Source: Cladorhizidae sp. MBARI D1340-BT2
Lineage: Eukaryota > Porifera > Demospongiae > Poecilosclerida > Cladorhizidae
Reading direction: 5' to 3'
Assembly: GCA_028752905.1 (NCBI GenBank)
Contig: JAQNBH010000002.1
Coordinates: 19,314,430 to 19,378,429 of the forward strand
DNA length: 64,000 nt
Shown here: positions 27,467 through 38,532 of the stretch, in pieces
Layout: every line of letters begins with the position of its first letter
Position numbering within the stretch: the first letter of the stretch is position 1
The notes under the pieces: generated by a model
What the model was told of the DNA's origin: nothing
Database searches by the model: none
The model's input: the letters and a program-made list of their open reading frames with translations, nothing else
Program-made: the position numbers and the translations under genes

Positions 27467-28177
27467 CATGTGGTGTGCTATGTTGTAATAAGCCTCCCCC
27501 CTCACATGTGGTGTGCTATGTTGTATATAATAAGCCTCCCTCGGTGTGCTATGTTGTATATAATAAGCCTCCCTCCTCACATGTGGTGTGCTATGTTATA
27601 ATAAGCCTCTCTCCTCACATGTGGTGTGCTATGTTGTATATAATAAGCCTCCCTCCTCACATGTGGTGTGCTATGTTATAATAAGCCTCCCTCCTCATAT
27701 GTGGTGTGCTATGTCGTATATAATAAGCCTCCCCCCTCACATGTGGTGTGCTATGTTGTATATAATAAGCCTCCCTCCTCACATCTGGTGTGCTATGTTA
27801 TAAATAATATGCCTCCCTCCTGACATGTGGTGTGCTATGTTGTAATAAGCCTCCCTCCTCACATGTGGTGTGCTATGTTATAATAAGCCTCCCTCCTCAT
27901 ACGTGGTGTGCTATGTTGTATATAATAAGCCTCCCTCCTCACATATGGTGTGCTATGTTGTATATAATAAGCCTCCCTCCTCACATGTGGTGTGCTATGT
28001 TGTAATAAGCCTCCCTCCTCACATGTGGTGTGCTATGTTGTAATAAGCCTACCCCCTGACATGTGGTGTGCTATGTTGTAATAAGCCTCCCCCCTCACAT
28101 ATGGTGTGCTATGTTGTATATAATAAGCCTCCCCCCTCACATGTGGTGTGCTATGTTGTAATAAGCCTCCCTCCTTA
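27467..28177. repeat. Satellite array, right-hand remainder
   Basis: Same 42/38-bp monomers as 1-24,250, about 17 units, more diverged from each other (one truncated unit near 27,540, several CATATGTGG and GACATGTGG variants). It ends at CCTCCCTCCTTACAAATG, 52 bp before the 5' splice site of ankyrin exon A on the minus strand. It therefore lies in, or just downstream of, that gene. Confidence 0.95.
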
Positions 28178-28228
28178 CAAATGATGATTGCTCACTTCTT
28201 TAATCATGACCATATCTCTCTATCTCAC
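28178..28228 (-). other. 5' end of the intron after ankyrin exon A, joining the satellite
   Basis: The intron begins with the donor GTGAGA at 28,228 (minus). The following bases, ending GTGAGCAATC, align with the same position in introns C, D and E, where GTGAGCACACACCACATGTG continues into a single satellite-like unit. Here the homologous position opens into the satellite array. Confidence 0.7.
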
Positions 28229-28856
28229 CTTTTAGAGCAGCAGAGTGAACATCTTTCATACATGGATCATGGAGTTGGACTGTAGTGAAGTATCGGAGAA
28301 TTTCCAAGTGACCCTTCCTAGAGGCAATATGTAATGGAGTTCGTTGGTCTTCATCTTGAAACAATGGGTCACAGCTATGCTCTTCCACAAGATACTTGAT
28401 GACATCAATATGCTTGTTTGTCTCATTCCCTCTATTAGCACTGCTAAGGTTTGTACTCAATCCGCATGCGTAATGCAATGGAGTGCATCCTCTGACATCA
28501 GCAATCTGAGCTCCAAGCTGCCGCTCCTCCAAGAGGTATCGTACCAGCTCCAGATGACCACACTCAGCAGCTAGGTGAAGAACTGTATGGCCATCTGTAG
28601 TAGCAAGTGTTGGGTCATAGTTCAAATCCCCCAGGAAAAACTTCACCACAGACACGTGTCCCCCGAGAGCTGCACAGTGCAAGGCATTGTAGCCATCTTC
28701 ATCTCTGTCCAGAGGATTGTATCCTTCAATCTTCATGGCAAACAGTATTCCTGGAAGGTCTCCTGCACGTGCCTTGTTGTGAGTGATGCCTTCAGTCGGC
28801 TGGCAAACGTTTTCATAGATACCTGAGACCATTTCTTCCTCGCCAGAATGGTCAGC
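28229..28856 (-). CDS. Ankyrin exon A (module 5)
   Basis: Internal exon of 628 nt. The acceptor TTCTCTGACAG precedes 28,856 and the donor AAAAG|GTGAGA follows 28,229. It starts in phase 0 and encodes about 209 residues. After a short leader (ADHSGEEEMVSGIYENV) comes a degenerate repeat (NKARAGDLPGILFAM) and four clear ankyrin repeats with the cores NALHCAALGGH, TVLHLAAECGH, TPLHYACG and TPLHIASRKGH. It ends HSAALKG split over the splice site. Ankyrin repeats form stacked helix pairs that bind partner proteins; the partner is unknown. Reading past the donor gives only a short tail and a stop. The intron that follows is the one holding the satellite. Confidence 0.85.
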
Positions 28857-29235
28857 CTGTCAGAGAACAATTAAACATCACTTTATTAAATTATGCTGGT
28901 AACATAGACACTCAGAATCACGTGGTTTAACTGTAATGGCCCAGAAGCAAATATCTGTATACATTACACAGCACATAAGCCTGACAAAGTTGGTCATCTA
29001 TCCTACATTACTTCCATAGCCCAACAGGGACATTCTTAATTCAAGTTATAATCACTGTACACACAAATCAAGCCAACAATTTACTTATAGAGCAACCACA
29101 CCCACATGTACACATAGAGAATACATGCTAGTAACAAAGTAACAATCACCCACACCACACACAGAGCCATCAATAAATGCACACACATGCTAAAATAATT
29201 TACTAAGCTGTAAATTATTGCATCATCACACTCGC
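28857..29235 (-). other. Short intron between linker B and ankyrin A
   Basis: This 379-bp intron is far shorter than its paralogues (3.8-5.5 kb). Its sequence (CACAGCACATAAGCCTGACAAAG and following) is homologous to the DNA flanking linker exons C, D and E, so the long inner part present elsewhere is absent here. No gene is seen in it. Confidence 0.6.
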
Positions 29236-29318
29236 CTCATCATCCGATGCCTCTATGCTAGATGCAGCAGAGGAGTCCGGTGCTTGCTTGTCTCCAGTCC
29301 AAGGCTGATTGTTGGAAC
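29236..29318 (-). CDS. Linker exon B (83 nt)
   Basis: The acceptor TTGACCAG precedes 29,318; the exon is 83 nt, phase 1 to 0. It encodes SNNQPWTGDKQAPDSSAA followed by an acidic tail ending SDDE, diverged from the other copies, which end SDQV or SDQE. The donor is GAG|GCGAGT, a GC-AG type site, whereas all other linker copies have GTGAGT. Either a functional GC donor or a decaying splice site. Confidence 0.65.
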
Positions 29319-30879
29319 CTGGTCAAGACATGCACACACATTGTGGTGATACATGCACACTGCACTCTAGCAATTCACTTCCTGCATGTGCACCAGGTTA
29401 AGGTTCATGACCCCAGGCACTCTGAGCCAGGAGTTAGCCACCAAGTAGGAGGGCTGGGAATGAATGAAGTGGCCACATAGTCAAGGTCTCTAGTGCCATC
29501 ATCTACCTAACTACAGAGAGAGGCTTCCTTAAAATTGGTAAATGCTTGGTATCTACATGGGTATGAGATTGCCATAATTAAATCCAGTGGTTTGTAAATA
29601 AAACATCTTTGTTCTTGTGTTTCTGTCTGTCAATCACTCATGGGCCATCAGGTTTGCTGAATCTCATAGACATTGCATCGATTCACTCACTACTAGCGTG
29701 GACAATCATGGCTAGCCACCGGTCCGAGGTAAACTAGTGCCAGGTCACTGTTTCTCCACATAGCCCTGTGGCAATGGCCACCAGGGATCTTAGCTATCAT
29801 AGTGGCCTCATCACAACCAAGGAAATTTCAGTTAGCCTTAGGTATTAGAAGCATATGAGCAAAACTATTAGCTTCAAGCCATCATATTTGAGTTGTTGGT
29901 GTACATAGCTACAACCAGCAAGAAGTTTATGTATGAGATACATGCTGGCAATTTTTTTGGGCTGAGAAGAACAACTTCTATACAGAACACAAACTATGTA
30001 GAATAGAACTACATAGTTATGAACCACTCGGGGGAATTGTAATTAGAAATGCTTCTAACTCTGAATAATGTCACGCATACTTAGATATGTTTAACATTTA
30101 ATATTTGTACATCTTCTGCAGGTGTGCTGGATTTCTTAATCTCTGTCAGCGTCGTTTTGTCATTGACTCAGAGAGGATGTTGATGACTCTGATGTTGCTC
30201 TCTGCGATATTTGCCACTGCACTGAACACAGTGGTTGAAAACTAGCACTGTGTTATGGATTGACTGTGAAAAGTGTGGTTTGTGGGTGCACATTGCCTTC
30301 CAGAAATATACTGTAACTCACAAATATATGCGTAAACAATGTCCAGCCAAGTAACTAGCTGACTATTGATAGTGTTGGTCTCCACACAATGTGATGCACT
30401 TCAGAATATCTGCAGTATATAATTGTTTATTTTCATGGATATCTGAGGTTCACATTTGCGTGTGTGTATGCAAGCCTCCAAGTGTTAGCATTTTTAGGTA
30501 CTCTGTAAAAGTACCCAGCATATTATTGCCACCTGATTTGGGCTATGGTGATAATTGGTAGCATATATGCCATTATAGCCATTTAGACCTACTTATAGTT
30601 TTGACTTTTACAATGAAAAAGTTCAAGTGGATTCCATGAATGGGCAGTGTTGGCTGATGGATGGCACTGTCAACGACACAACTGCATGGCAAAACTGTTG
30701 CTAGTTCTGAGGGTAGTGAGAGGTTGTATGGACAAAATGTTAGCGCTCACAAGCATGTTTATGCTAAAGTGCTAAGCAAGTTTGTGGGTATCAGGTAATA
30801 CTTACATCCTAGTACATATTGAGATAATAGTAGGTAACTACATAATGTAAAAACCTTCCTCCACCCCTCTAGGACACAC
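29319..30879 (-). other. Intron between micro-exon B and linker B
   Basis: No gene is seen. It is homologous over part of its length to the equivalent introns in the 8-kb units and to 61.6-62.1 kb; the marker GGGCCATCAGGTTTGCTGAA lies near 29,640. It contains only short open frames. Confidence 0.6.
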
Positions 30880-30921
30880 CTGTGCTATCTTCGCTCGTCT
30901 TCACCTCAAGTTTCTTCAACT
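30880..30921 (-). CDS. Micro-exon B (42 nt)
   Basis: A (TG)n-rich tract and the acceptor GTGTGCAG precede 30,921; 42 nt in phase 1 to 1 encode ELKKLEVKTSEDST when joined to the G of the ankyrin exon. The donor G|GTGTGT is weaker than the GTAAGA/GTAAGG of the other copies. Length and frame are conserved with changed residues, consistent with coding use. Confidence 0.55.
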
Positions 30922-32179
30922 CTGCACACACACACACATACATACATCTAGTTCAAGTTCATATTCTACACATAGCTGGGTGGAGTCCCAGTTACACATT
31001 ATGTGACATGCAGAGAGGAGGAAGTAATGATAGGATGGATAAATATGGGTGATAGAAGGGGGGAGGGGGGAGTGAGGAGCAGTTAAATAGAGTATAGACT
31101 ATTATAGGGTGCAGACCTGTAGCCAGCATGAGGCAAATGAGACAAATTATATTTTATGTCACATCAAAATGATATACTGATGAACTGATATCTGTACACA
31201 CTTAGCTACACTCATATTAAATGATTTAATAGCCAGGATTAGAACAATTCCCAGGGGCTAAGAGCATCCTAGCCTAGCCTCTATATATGATCTGGCTATT
31301 GCCTTGGTGGGCATTAAGCTCCTTCTGTGTCAATCTATTGAGGAGAACTGTCTCACTGGCTTATTTTATGTGAACGTATCTGTTGGGAGGATAGACTCAC
31401 TAGTGTCCTTCTATATGGACCTATCTATTGAAGAGCAGTCTCACTACGCTACTTTAATTTGAACCTATCTATGGCAGTGGCAGGGGGCTAGTTATACCCT
31501 GACAATGGTTCCATACACACACCAACGGGGTTACGAAAGGACTTTGGTGGGAAGAATTTGAAAGGGGAGTTTCCCCTCCCCTCCCAGAGGGCCTCTCCAG
31601 GTGAATTTAATTTTTGGGACCACTTTCGACTTTCCCACCTTAAAAAACTTGGGATTGAAGTTCAATAGTGGGTACTGAGAGAAGTTTAAATGGTGAAGTA
31701 ATCCACACAGCTATACACAGCTACCAATAATAATGATATCACTTCGCGATGACCGGTGCCCTATGGGAGCCCTCCCTGACGGGGGGTGGGGGGGGGGGGG
31801 GGCCGATCCAGACAACTCCACCAGTGATCTATCAGCCCCATGACATTTGAGTAGACACTTTGTCCATCTGTGTGCATGTATATAAGAGGTGCGGCTAGTT
31901 AGATTAAGAATAAGGGGAAGGGGGGGGGGGGGGGGTTATCTTCCTAAAAAAATTATTTCTTTATGCAGGTCATTCTGAGATCACTTCTGCTACATTCTCC
32001 ATTCTCAGATATAGATAGAGGAGACCAACATTCTGGGATGCACAAAACACAGGGTTTTGAAAAGAGGATTTAACATAAGTTTTGTTAGTGCATGCTAATA
32101 TAGTACCTTTGATGTTATAATAAAAATTCGGCTTCATATATGGTGTGCTAACTTCTAATCATGACCATCTCTATCTTAC
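30922..32179 (-). other. Intron after ankyrin exon B, with poly-G tracts
   Basis: No gene is seen. It has poly-G runs at 31,781-31,802 (one T interruption) and 31,920-31,935. Close to the 5' splice site of exon B it holds the diverged satellite-like unit at 32,112-32,150. Confidence 0.7.
32112..32150 (+). repeat. Single satellite-like unit beside ankyrin exon B
   Basis: ATGTTATAATAA, a diverged middle, then ATATGGTGTGCTAAC lies 29 bp from the 5' splice site of exon B. It is the most diverged of the single-copy relatives of the satellite monomer and has the same orientation as the array. Confidence 0.6.
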
Positions 32180-32807
32180 CCTTTAGAGCAGCAGAGTGAA
32201 CATCTTTCACAAGAGGATCTTGAAGTGGGACGGTTGTGAAGTATTGGAGAATTTGCAAGTGACCCTTCCTAGAGGCAATGTGTAATGAAGATTGTTTCTT
32301 TTCATCGTGACACAGTGGGTTGCAGCCATGCTCTTCCACAAGATACTTGAATACTTTAAAATGCTCATTTGGCTCATTTCTTCCACTCGTACTGCTAGTG
32401 TCAGCAGTACAGTCACAAGCATAGTGCAATGGAGTACATCCTCTGACATCAGCACTCAGAGCTTCAAGCTGCCGCTCCTCTAACAGGTAACGTACCAGCT
32501 CAAGACGACCATCCCAAGCAGCTAGGTGAAGTGCTGTACGGCCATGTTTACTAGGAACTCTTGGGTCATAGTTCAAATCCTCCAGGAAAAACTTCACCAC
32601 AGACATGTGTCCCCCGAAAGCTGCACAGTGCAAGGCATTGTAGCCATGCTCATCTCTGTCCAGAGGATTATATCCTTCAACCTTCATGGCAAACAGTATT
32701 CCTGGAAGGTCTCCTGCACGTGCCCTGTTGTGTGATATACTTTGAGTCAGCTGGTGAGTGTTATCACAGACACCTGAGAGGGCTTCTTGCTCATGGAAAT
32801 GGTCAGA
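32180..32807 (-). CDS. Ankyrin exon B (module 4)
   Basis: 628 nt, phase 0 to 1. The acceptor GTTCTCTACAG precedes 32,807 and the donor GG|GTAAGA follows 32,180. The frame is open from the acceptor (SDHFHEQEALSGVC) although the first methionine lies 40 codons in, which fits an internal exon. A degenerate first repeat (NRARAGDLPGILFAM) is followed by four ankyrin repeats: NALHCAAFGGH, TALHLAAWDGR, TPLHYACD and SSLHIASRKGH. The exon length equals that of exon A. Confidence 0.85.
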
Positions 32808-33302
32808 CTGTAGAGAACAATCAACATATCAGTTTAGTGGTTCCTACAGGTAACAAATATACTCAAAATTCCACAGCAGGTATCTTTCGTTTTCAGTAAT
32901 TAACCTTAAGGCCTGTCCACACTGCATAAGTTTGACTCGCACTACACGCTCATTGGTCACGACCACACTGAATTTGAATTAGGTCCCAATCTGCATTAGA
33001 TCCAATCTACCTCCAGCTGTGTCTCAAGTCCATTCAGAACAGTTAGAATAGAATTATGTAAGTGTGCATTCAATAGATCTTAAACTTGTGCCATGTCCAT
33101 AGGTCAGAGCTAGGGGAGATGAGAGTGCTAACCATGTATTACATTCTAGACACTGCAGGGAATAAGCTAACTAATTAAACTAGCTGCTGTCATAGCTAGA
33201 AGATTTGTGAAGTACCATCCTTTCATGGCATTGACTACCCTTAGCTCTATCCACTTCTGTTCTCTAGTGTAGTCTCCTTCAGGTCTGTAGGCATCTCATA
33301 CA

Positions 33303-33328
33303 CAAGAGGAATATATATATATATATAC
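33303..33328. repeat. (TA)n microsatellite
   Basis: A short TA dinucleotide tract in the intron between linker C and ankyrin B. No function is suggested. Confidence 0.8.
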
Positions 33329-33529
33329 CCACACACATAGAGGGCAGGAAATTTCTTGTTTGAATTTGTCCAAATATATTATTCTTGCCATAATCAGCCT
33401 TAGATCTCGCATTAAACCTTTTTTTAAATTGCATCTTACATGTACAACTGAAATCATCAAGTAATGAGTGCAAACAGAATAAAACTCTATAATGAACAGT
33501 GCAGGTAACAGATTGGGTCAGTCATCCTG

Positions 33530-33703
33530 TTACAGCTTCACCTCTTCCCCATTATAGTCAGTGTCAAAGGTTTGGGGATCTGATGCCCCAATATGTTCGT
33601 GGTTGTGCACATGAACATACTCTAGAGCATTGGTTAGTGTTGCTCGGCCATTTTGACAGAGATTATTGATATTGGAAACTGTCACATGTCCAACTGTAAT
33701 TTC
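33530..33703 (-). CDS. Possible alternative terminal exon
   Basis: An open stretch of 57 codons preceded by the possible acceptor GTGCAGTGCAG and ended by a TAA at 33,530-33,532. In phase 0, which matches the phase-0 end of linker exon C, it reads EITVGHVTVSNINNLC, later FDTDYNGEEVKL, then stop. It could give a transcript ending after module C with its own C-terminus. No homologue was seen in the other units and no protein family is recognised, so it may be a chance open frame. Confidence 0.3.
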   Translation of the reverse strand, partial: EITVGHVTVSNINNLCQNGRATLTNALEYVHVHNHEHIGASDPQTFDTDYNGEEVKL

Positions 33704-33965
33704 CTGCACTGCACATATGATGGGCACAGCTAATATACATAAAGTGCCTGGCAAGTTCCTTTGTGAGCTAGCCACACTCTCCTAAAGAGAGGGGATGGCT
33801 CTCACCTGGTGAATGGGTTAGTACCCTTGAACTTGATATAATGCACAGCCAAACATTACATTATCACATATAACTACGTACATGAAGACATATCAGGTGG
33901 AAGCTATATATATCAGGTGAGTAGATTTAAGTTAAATAATGAGGTCAATGTATCTACTATCTTAA

Positions 33966-34838
33966 CCCTCTCACTGTCAGCATTGTGGAGAATTATTTTA
34001 AATTTAACACAGCCACATTAAAAAATTAATATCAAATCAGATATTTAGCTGAACCATTTACCATTTGGTCATGTGATAGCATGATTGTTTTAGAAGTTGT
34101 GGTAAAAAGGTGCGACCACAAACTGACCACATACTATGAATATAGTTATGCGAACAATAGTCATGATTTGGAGTGTCATAACGTCTCCATATAGCTCATA
34201 AGATAGCTCTATCCTTATCCTTTCTTTTGCTTCTAAGAACCTAGGAATATACATTACTATACAAAAGTTATGCCAACCCATAATAAGGTCTTCATAAATC
34301 GACCACAAAAATTTCCTTATTTATCAACAAGAACTTTGTCAATAATACATTCAGTAAACATTTGATATAATTGTTTGACCTAATGTAATCGAAAGACATT
34401 TTGGGTGAAGTTTGAGGTGAAATCAGTGTCTGTGGCAAAAGTCAACCAAGTTGTGGAAAGCATGGAAACAATTCCGATCCTCCATAATCCAAAGGTGAAC
34501 ATTGCATTGCACACGACTATCTCCGAGGTAGGAATGGATGCCTTCACATTCTTCGTCACTTGATTCATCACCAGAAATGTCCCAAGCTGCTCTAGTCACT
34601 TGGGAAATAATTTCAGCTATTGACAGTCTCGTTGATATCGTCCGACTGAAAATCGTTCGTGTTTTAAATATAATTTCATTAACTTTCCTCTGTCCAACCG
34701 CCGTAATTTTTTGGGTGTAAATAGAGTATGAATTCGGCTATCTTTTAATATAAAAATTATTGCCTATTGACAAATGCTTATATTTTATTTTATTTTTCAA
34801 AGCTGTGGCGCTGTATGGCGCCATTGACAGTGAGAGGG
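33966..34838. mobile_element. piggyBac-type non-autonomous element with TTAA target duplication
   Basis: An 873-bp element bounded by TTAA on both sides (33,962-33,965 and 34,839-34,842). The 14-bp terminal inverted repeats are perfect, CCCTCTCACTGTCA and its complement. TTAA duplication and CCC-starting ends are hallmarks of piggyBac elements. On the minus strand a stretch near 34.45-34.6 kb reads SGDESSDEECEG, an acidic motif like piggyBac N-termini. No complete transposase is present. Confidence 0.75.
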
Positions 34839-34959
34839 TTAACAGAGGGTTCGCTAAATGAAGAAATATATGCATGCCACAAACATCCACCCTTTACCTA
34901 TTAATTTGCTATATATATAAAAAAATTACACGCTATATAAATATTGGTCATTATATTAA

Positions 34960-35600
34960 TAGGTAAATGTTCCTGTAAAAGGTACATTATATTAATAGGT
35001 AAAGGGTCCTGAAAAGGTTTGTCTACATTATATTAATCGGTAAAGGGTCTTATAAAAATGTTAGTGGTCTACATTATATCATGTAAAATGTTTATTGTCT
35101 ATATTATGTTTGTTGTCTATATTATATTAATAGGTAAAGGGTCCTGTAAAATGTTTGTTGTCTACATTATAATTTATGTAGTCTACATTATATTAATAGG
35201 TAAAGGGTCCTGTAAAATGTTTGTTGTCGACATTATATTGTCTACATTATATTAATAGGTAAAGGGTCATGTAAAATGTTTGTCTACATTATAATTATAT
35301 TAATATATTAATAGGTAAAGGGTCCTGTAAAATGTTTGTTGTCTACATTTGTTTTATTTCTTTTTTTAATTTTATTGTCCAGCACACATGGACAAGTAGT
35401 AGGTGTAACACCAGAACTAACCAATCGTGTTATGTTATATTAATAGGTAAAGGGTCACCAAAAGGGTTCGTCTACGTCTACATTATATTAACAGGTAAAG
35501 GGTCCCTTAAAATTGTGGTCTACATTATATTAATAGGTAAAGGGTCCTGTAAAATGGTATTATATTAATAGGTAAAGGGTCATGTAAAATGTTTGTTGTC
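34960..35600. repeat. Minisatellite, irregular units of about 45-70 bp
   Basis: About ten units built on TATTAATAGGTAAAGGGTCC followed by TGTAAAATGTTTGTTGTCTAC, with variable deletions. A second repeated block, GTCCAGCACACATGGACAAG with GGTGTAACACCAGAACTAAC, occurs at about 35,378 and again at about 35,632. No gene is seen. Confidence 0.85.
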
Positions 35601-35639
35601 TACAGACAATACATGTTTCTTTTTTTTTATCGTCCAGCA

Positions 35640-36060
35640 CCCATGGACAAGAAATTACTCGGTGTAACACCAGAACTAACCAATCATGTCATGTTTATTA
35701 GCCTATGTATTCATAGTTACACATAGACAGATGCATCACAAGGAGTTGCCTGTTTTTGCTGAAGTTCTCTACTGTAAGCTACATAAGCATTTTTATGACA
35801 TTGAAGACATTTTACCTATTTTCAGATGTTTTGCTAAATAGAGTAGTACTGATCCTATAAACACATTTTGTTGTCTACATTGGAGAGTTTCGAGTCTTCT
35901 TGTAAACTATGATGAATGAACAAATTGTATGCAGGTTATGTGCAGGGTTAGATACAAGTCTTGAGGACAAAATTTCACAGTTTAAATGGGCAAGTGTATG
36001 AACCGTGAAGGATTTAAGGAACACTCAGGGGGCAACTTATAATACTTAAGAAGCTGACAA
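35640..36060. other. Intronic DNA without recognised feature
   Basis: This follows the minisatellite and the second GTCCAGCACCCATGGACAAG block. AT-rich; no gene, inverted repeat or tandem repeat seen. It ends where the 8-kb segmental unit begins (TTTTAGCTGAGATATAA). Confidence 0.5.
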
Positions 36061-36496
36061 AGTAGATTTTTAGCTGAGATATAACTCTTTTGTCTCGCAT
36101 TTTAAAATAGGAATATTGTTTTGCTGCACAAGTTGTTTATTGAAGTGTGTGGACACGACTACCACATAGTGATTTAAATTCAGGAGGTAAGGGACTGAAT
36201 GCTCTTCCATTTGGGCACAGTGTGGGCAGGTCTTTAGAGACTAGCAGGTATCTGTACAAATGCCACACAGCAAGCAAGTTTGACAAAGCTGATCATGTAT
36301 CCTAGAATACTTCCTTAACTCAACAGAAGCACTGTCAATTCATCAAATAATCAACTCACTCACTGCACACACAATCAAGCCAACCATCTGCTTATAGGAC
36401 CACAAACCACATGCATGCATACACAATACATGCAAGTAATCACCAACACCATGCATGTAGGAGGTCTAGACATGCAATTACTCATGTGTGCACATG

Positions 36497-36520
36497 CACA
36501 CACACACACACACACTTGAG
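36497..36520. repeat. (CA)n microsatellite
   Basis: A CA tract about 25 bp from the start of linker intron DNA. The same position is CA-rich in units 2 and 3 (about 44,680 and 52,662-52,682) with different lengths. Confidence 0.8.
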
Positions 36521-36559
36521 TAATACATCAACCAGTAGATATTGCATCAGCAGACTCAC

Positions 36560-36642
36560 CACTTGATCTGATGTCTCTGTCCCAGAAGCTGCACATGAGT
36601 TCAGTGCTTGCTTGTCTCCAGTCCAAGGCTGATTGTTGGAAC
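36560..36642 (-). CDS. Linker exon C (83 nt)
   Basis: The acceptor TTGAGCAG precedes 36,642 and the donor GTG|GTGAGT follows 36,560. Phase 1 to 0. It encodes SNNQPWTGDKQALNSCAA and then SGTETSDQV. Low-complexity, polar and probably a flexible spacer between the ankyrin blocks. Confidence 0.75.
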
Positions 36643-38059
36643 CTGCTCAACACATGCACACACATTGTGGTGATACATGCACTCTAGCAATTCACCTCCT
36701 GCACATGCACCAGGTTAAGGTGTCTGACCGCAGGAAATGTTGGCCAGGGTTAGCCATCAAGTGGGAGGGGTGGGAATGACTGTAGTGACCACAGAGCTGA
36801 GGTCTCTAGTATTCTCTCCTTAGGAAGGGCAAGACCAATTTGGGTTTTTATACTTCACTAATATACTTTGTTTCAAGTTTGAGTTCATTATCATTCTTGC
36901 ATTTATGCTGCCATTTCATTATGAGAAATGGACAAGAAGAAGCATGACTAACAAGGTTTCCCTTAGAAGTGCATCGATGACAAAAAATTTCCTTGGTAAA
37001 TAATTTTTGTATCATTTGAAAGCTCTTTATTTTCTCTATGGTATGAATGACCATTTTTTTCTTTTCATACCTTTTCTCATGAAGTGAGGCCAGTGAGTGC
37101 ACTATCTTCACATGCTTGTATTGAAAAAGGCTAGTAGCAAATTCACTGTATCCATGGTTACTCTACTTGCACCATAAATGGCAAGTATTGAAAACCAACA
37201 CTTACGTGTATATGACTTCTAAGTTCTTTTAATGACCTTAATGCTATTTACACTTGATTGATGAAAACACCACTATGCCTCTATCATTGCAGAGCACTCA
37301 GAAGAGGCTATATTTAGATACCTAAATTATTGGAAATGGATGAAGCAAAGAGTTGTGGTGTTTTATAGAAGAAAACCACAAAAATGGTCTGGTCTTACTT
37401 AAAATGGCAAAGGTTCATAGAGTTGTCTACATGAGTAGTCTACTGTGCTGTCTGATTTTGAAATAAAAAATCGAGAGAATACAATTTCAAGTTGATTATT
37501 GAGAAGGTTATTATAAACATCTTTGCACTAGTCTCTGTCTGTGAATCTCTTAGGGCCCATCAGGTTTGCTGAACCTCATAGAAACTGCCTGGAGTCAATC
37601 ACTACTGGCTTAGACAATCGTGGCTAGCCACAGGTCGCTATGTCAATGGCCAGCTAGTAACAGGTCATGTTTCTCCACATAGAGACATGTGGCTGTGGCC
37701 ACCAGGAATATTACCTTCCATAGTGACCTCATGACAACAGAGGCAATTTGGGTTAGCCAACACTACCTTCAAGCTGGCACTATTGAGTTGTGAGTATCTG
37801 AGGCTGCAACCAGCAAGAAGTGTATGAGCTACACCACTAGATGCAAGCTGCTTGTTACTTCTTTCACTGCTATGCAGGAACACCAACTATGTGCTACACT
37901 GCCAAGTTATTTGTGGGTGTGACCTAAGCTCAGGTGTGACTAACATCCCAGCAAATAGGGTACATATTGAGACACAAGTAGGTGGATGGAGTCCCAACTA
38001 GACAATGTACACACCTTCCTCCCTCCCTCCCATGAGGACACTTTCCTCGTCTCTCTTAC
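36643..38059 (-). other. Intron between micro-exon C and linker C
   Basis: No gene is seen. The intron is colinear with 44,827-46,258 and 52,810-54,247 in the other units. An open frame of about 73 codons on the minus strand (37,665-37,886) is kept in unit 2 but has no splice sites or coding look. Confidence 0.6.
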
Positions 38060-38101
38060 TTGTGCTGTCTTTGCTCGTCTTCTCCTCAGATTTCTTCAAC
38101 T
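38060..38101 (-). CDS. Micro-exon C (42 nt)
   Basis: The acceptor TGTGTGCAG precedes 38,101 and the donor CACAA|GTAAGA follows 38,060. Phase 1 to 1. It encodes ELKKSEEKTSKDST, a charged 14-residue spacer identical in modules C, D and E. Confidence 0.65.
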
Positions 38102-38532
38102 CTGCACACACATACATATAGATCAATTGCCTATTGTGCATGTTGGTGGGTGGAGTCTCAGTTACACACATGCACAGGTATTTACATTGCTAACAGAAGA
38201 GGTTGGAGGGGAGAACAATAGGTTGGATAAATGGGAGGAGTTTGGAGATAAATAGAGTGTCTGCTAAACTATGAGGGGCAGGCCTGTGGCAAGCATGAGG
38301 CCAATTATATTTTAATTGACATCATGTAGCTCTACATTCTCACAAAAGAATGGATGGCTCTCTCTGTAAAATGAAGTAATGATGACAGACCTCTGGTCAC
38401 CCTTGGCTACCCACAGAAAGCATGAATTACAGGATGATTAAAACAATCTTCAGAATGCTCTAGCCTCGGGTGTTTCTATGATCTGGCTATGGCCCTGGGG
38501 AATGTAGACCTCCTTCTGTGTGACCTATCTAT

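Noticed and set aside
28200..28832. Exon A as a complete single-exon gene starting at its methionine
   Set aside because: A clean acceptor precedes it, the open frame continues upstream of the methionine, and exon B shows the same exon open with no early methionine.
29262..29480. Plus-strand open frame across the linker exon, repeated at 44,614, 52,657 and 61,300
   Set aside because: It is the antisense shadow of the 83-nt linker exon, whose splice sites and phase fit the minus strand.
37665..37886. Open frame of about 73 codons kept in units 1 and 2 (also 45,864-46,085)
   Set aside because: Conserved only because the units are recent duplicates; no splice sites in phase and no recognisable protein.
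37986..38255. Plus-strand open frame with a hydrophobic stretch, repeated at 46,185 and 54,174
   Set aside because: Antisense to the 42-nt micro-exon and its intron; the hydrophobic run is the complement of the GAGGAGAAGACGAGC-type exon.
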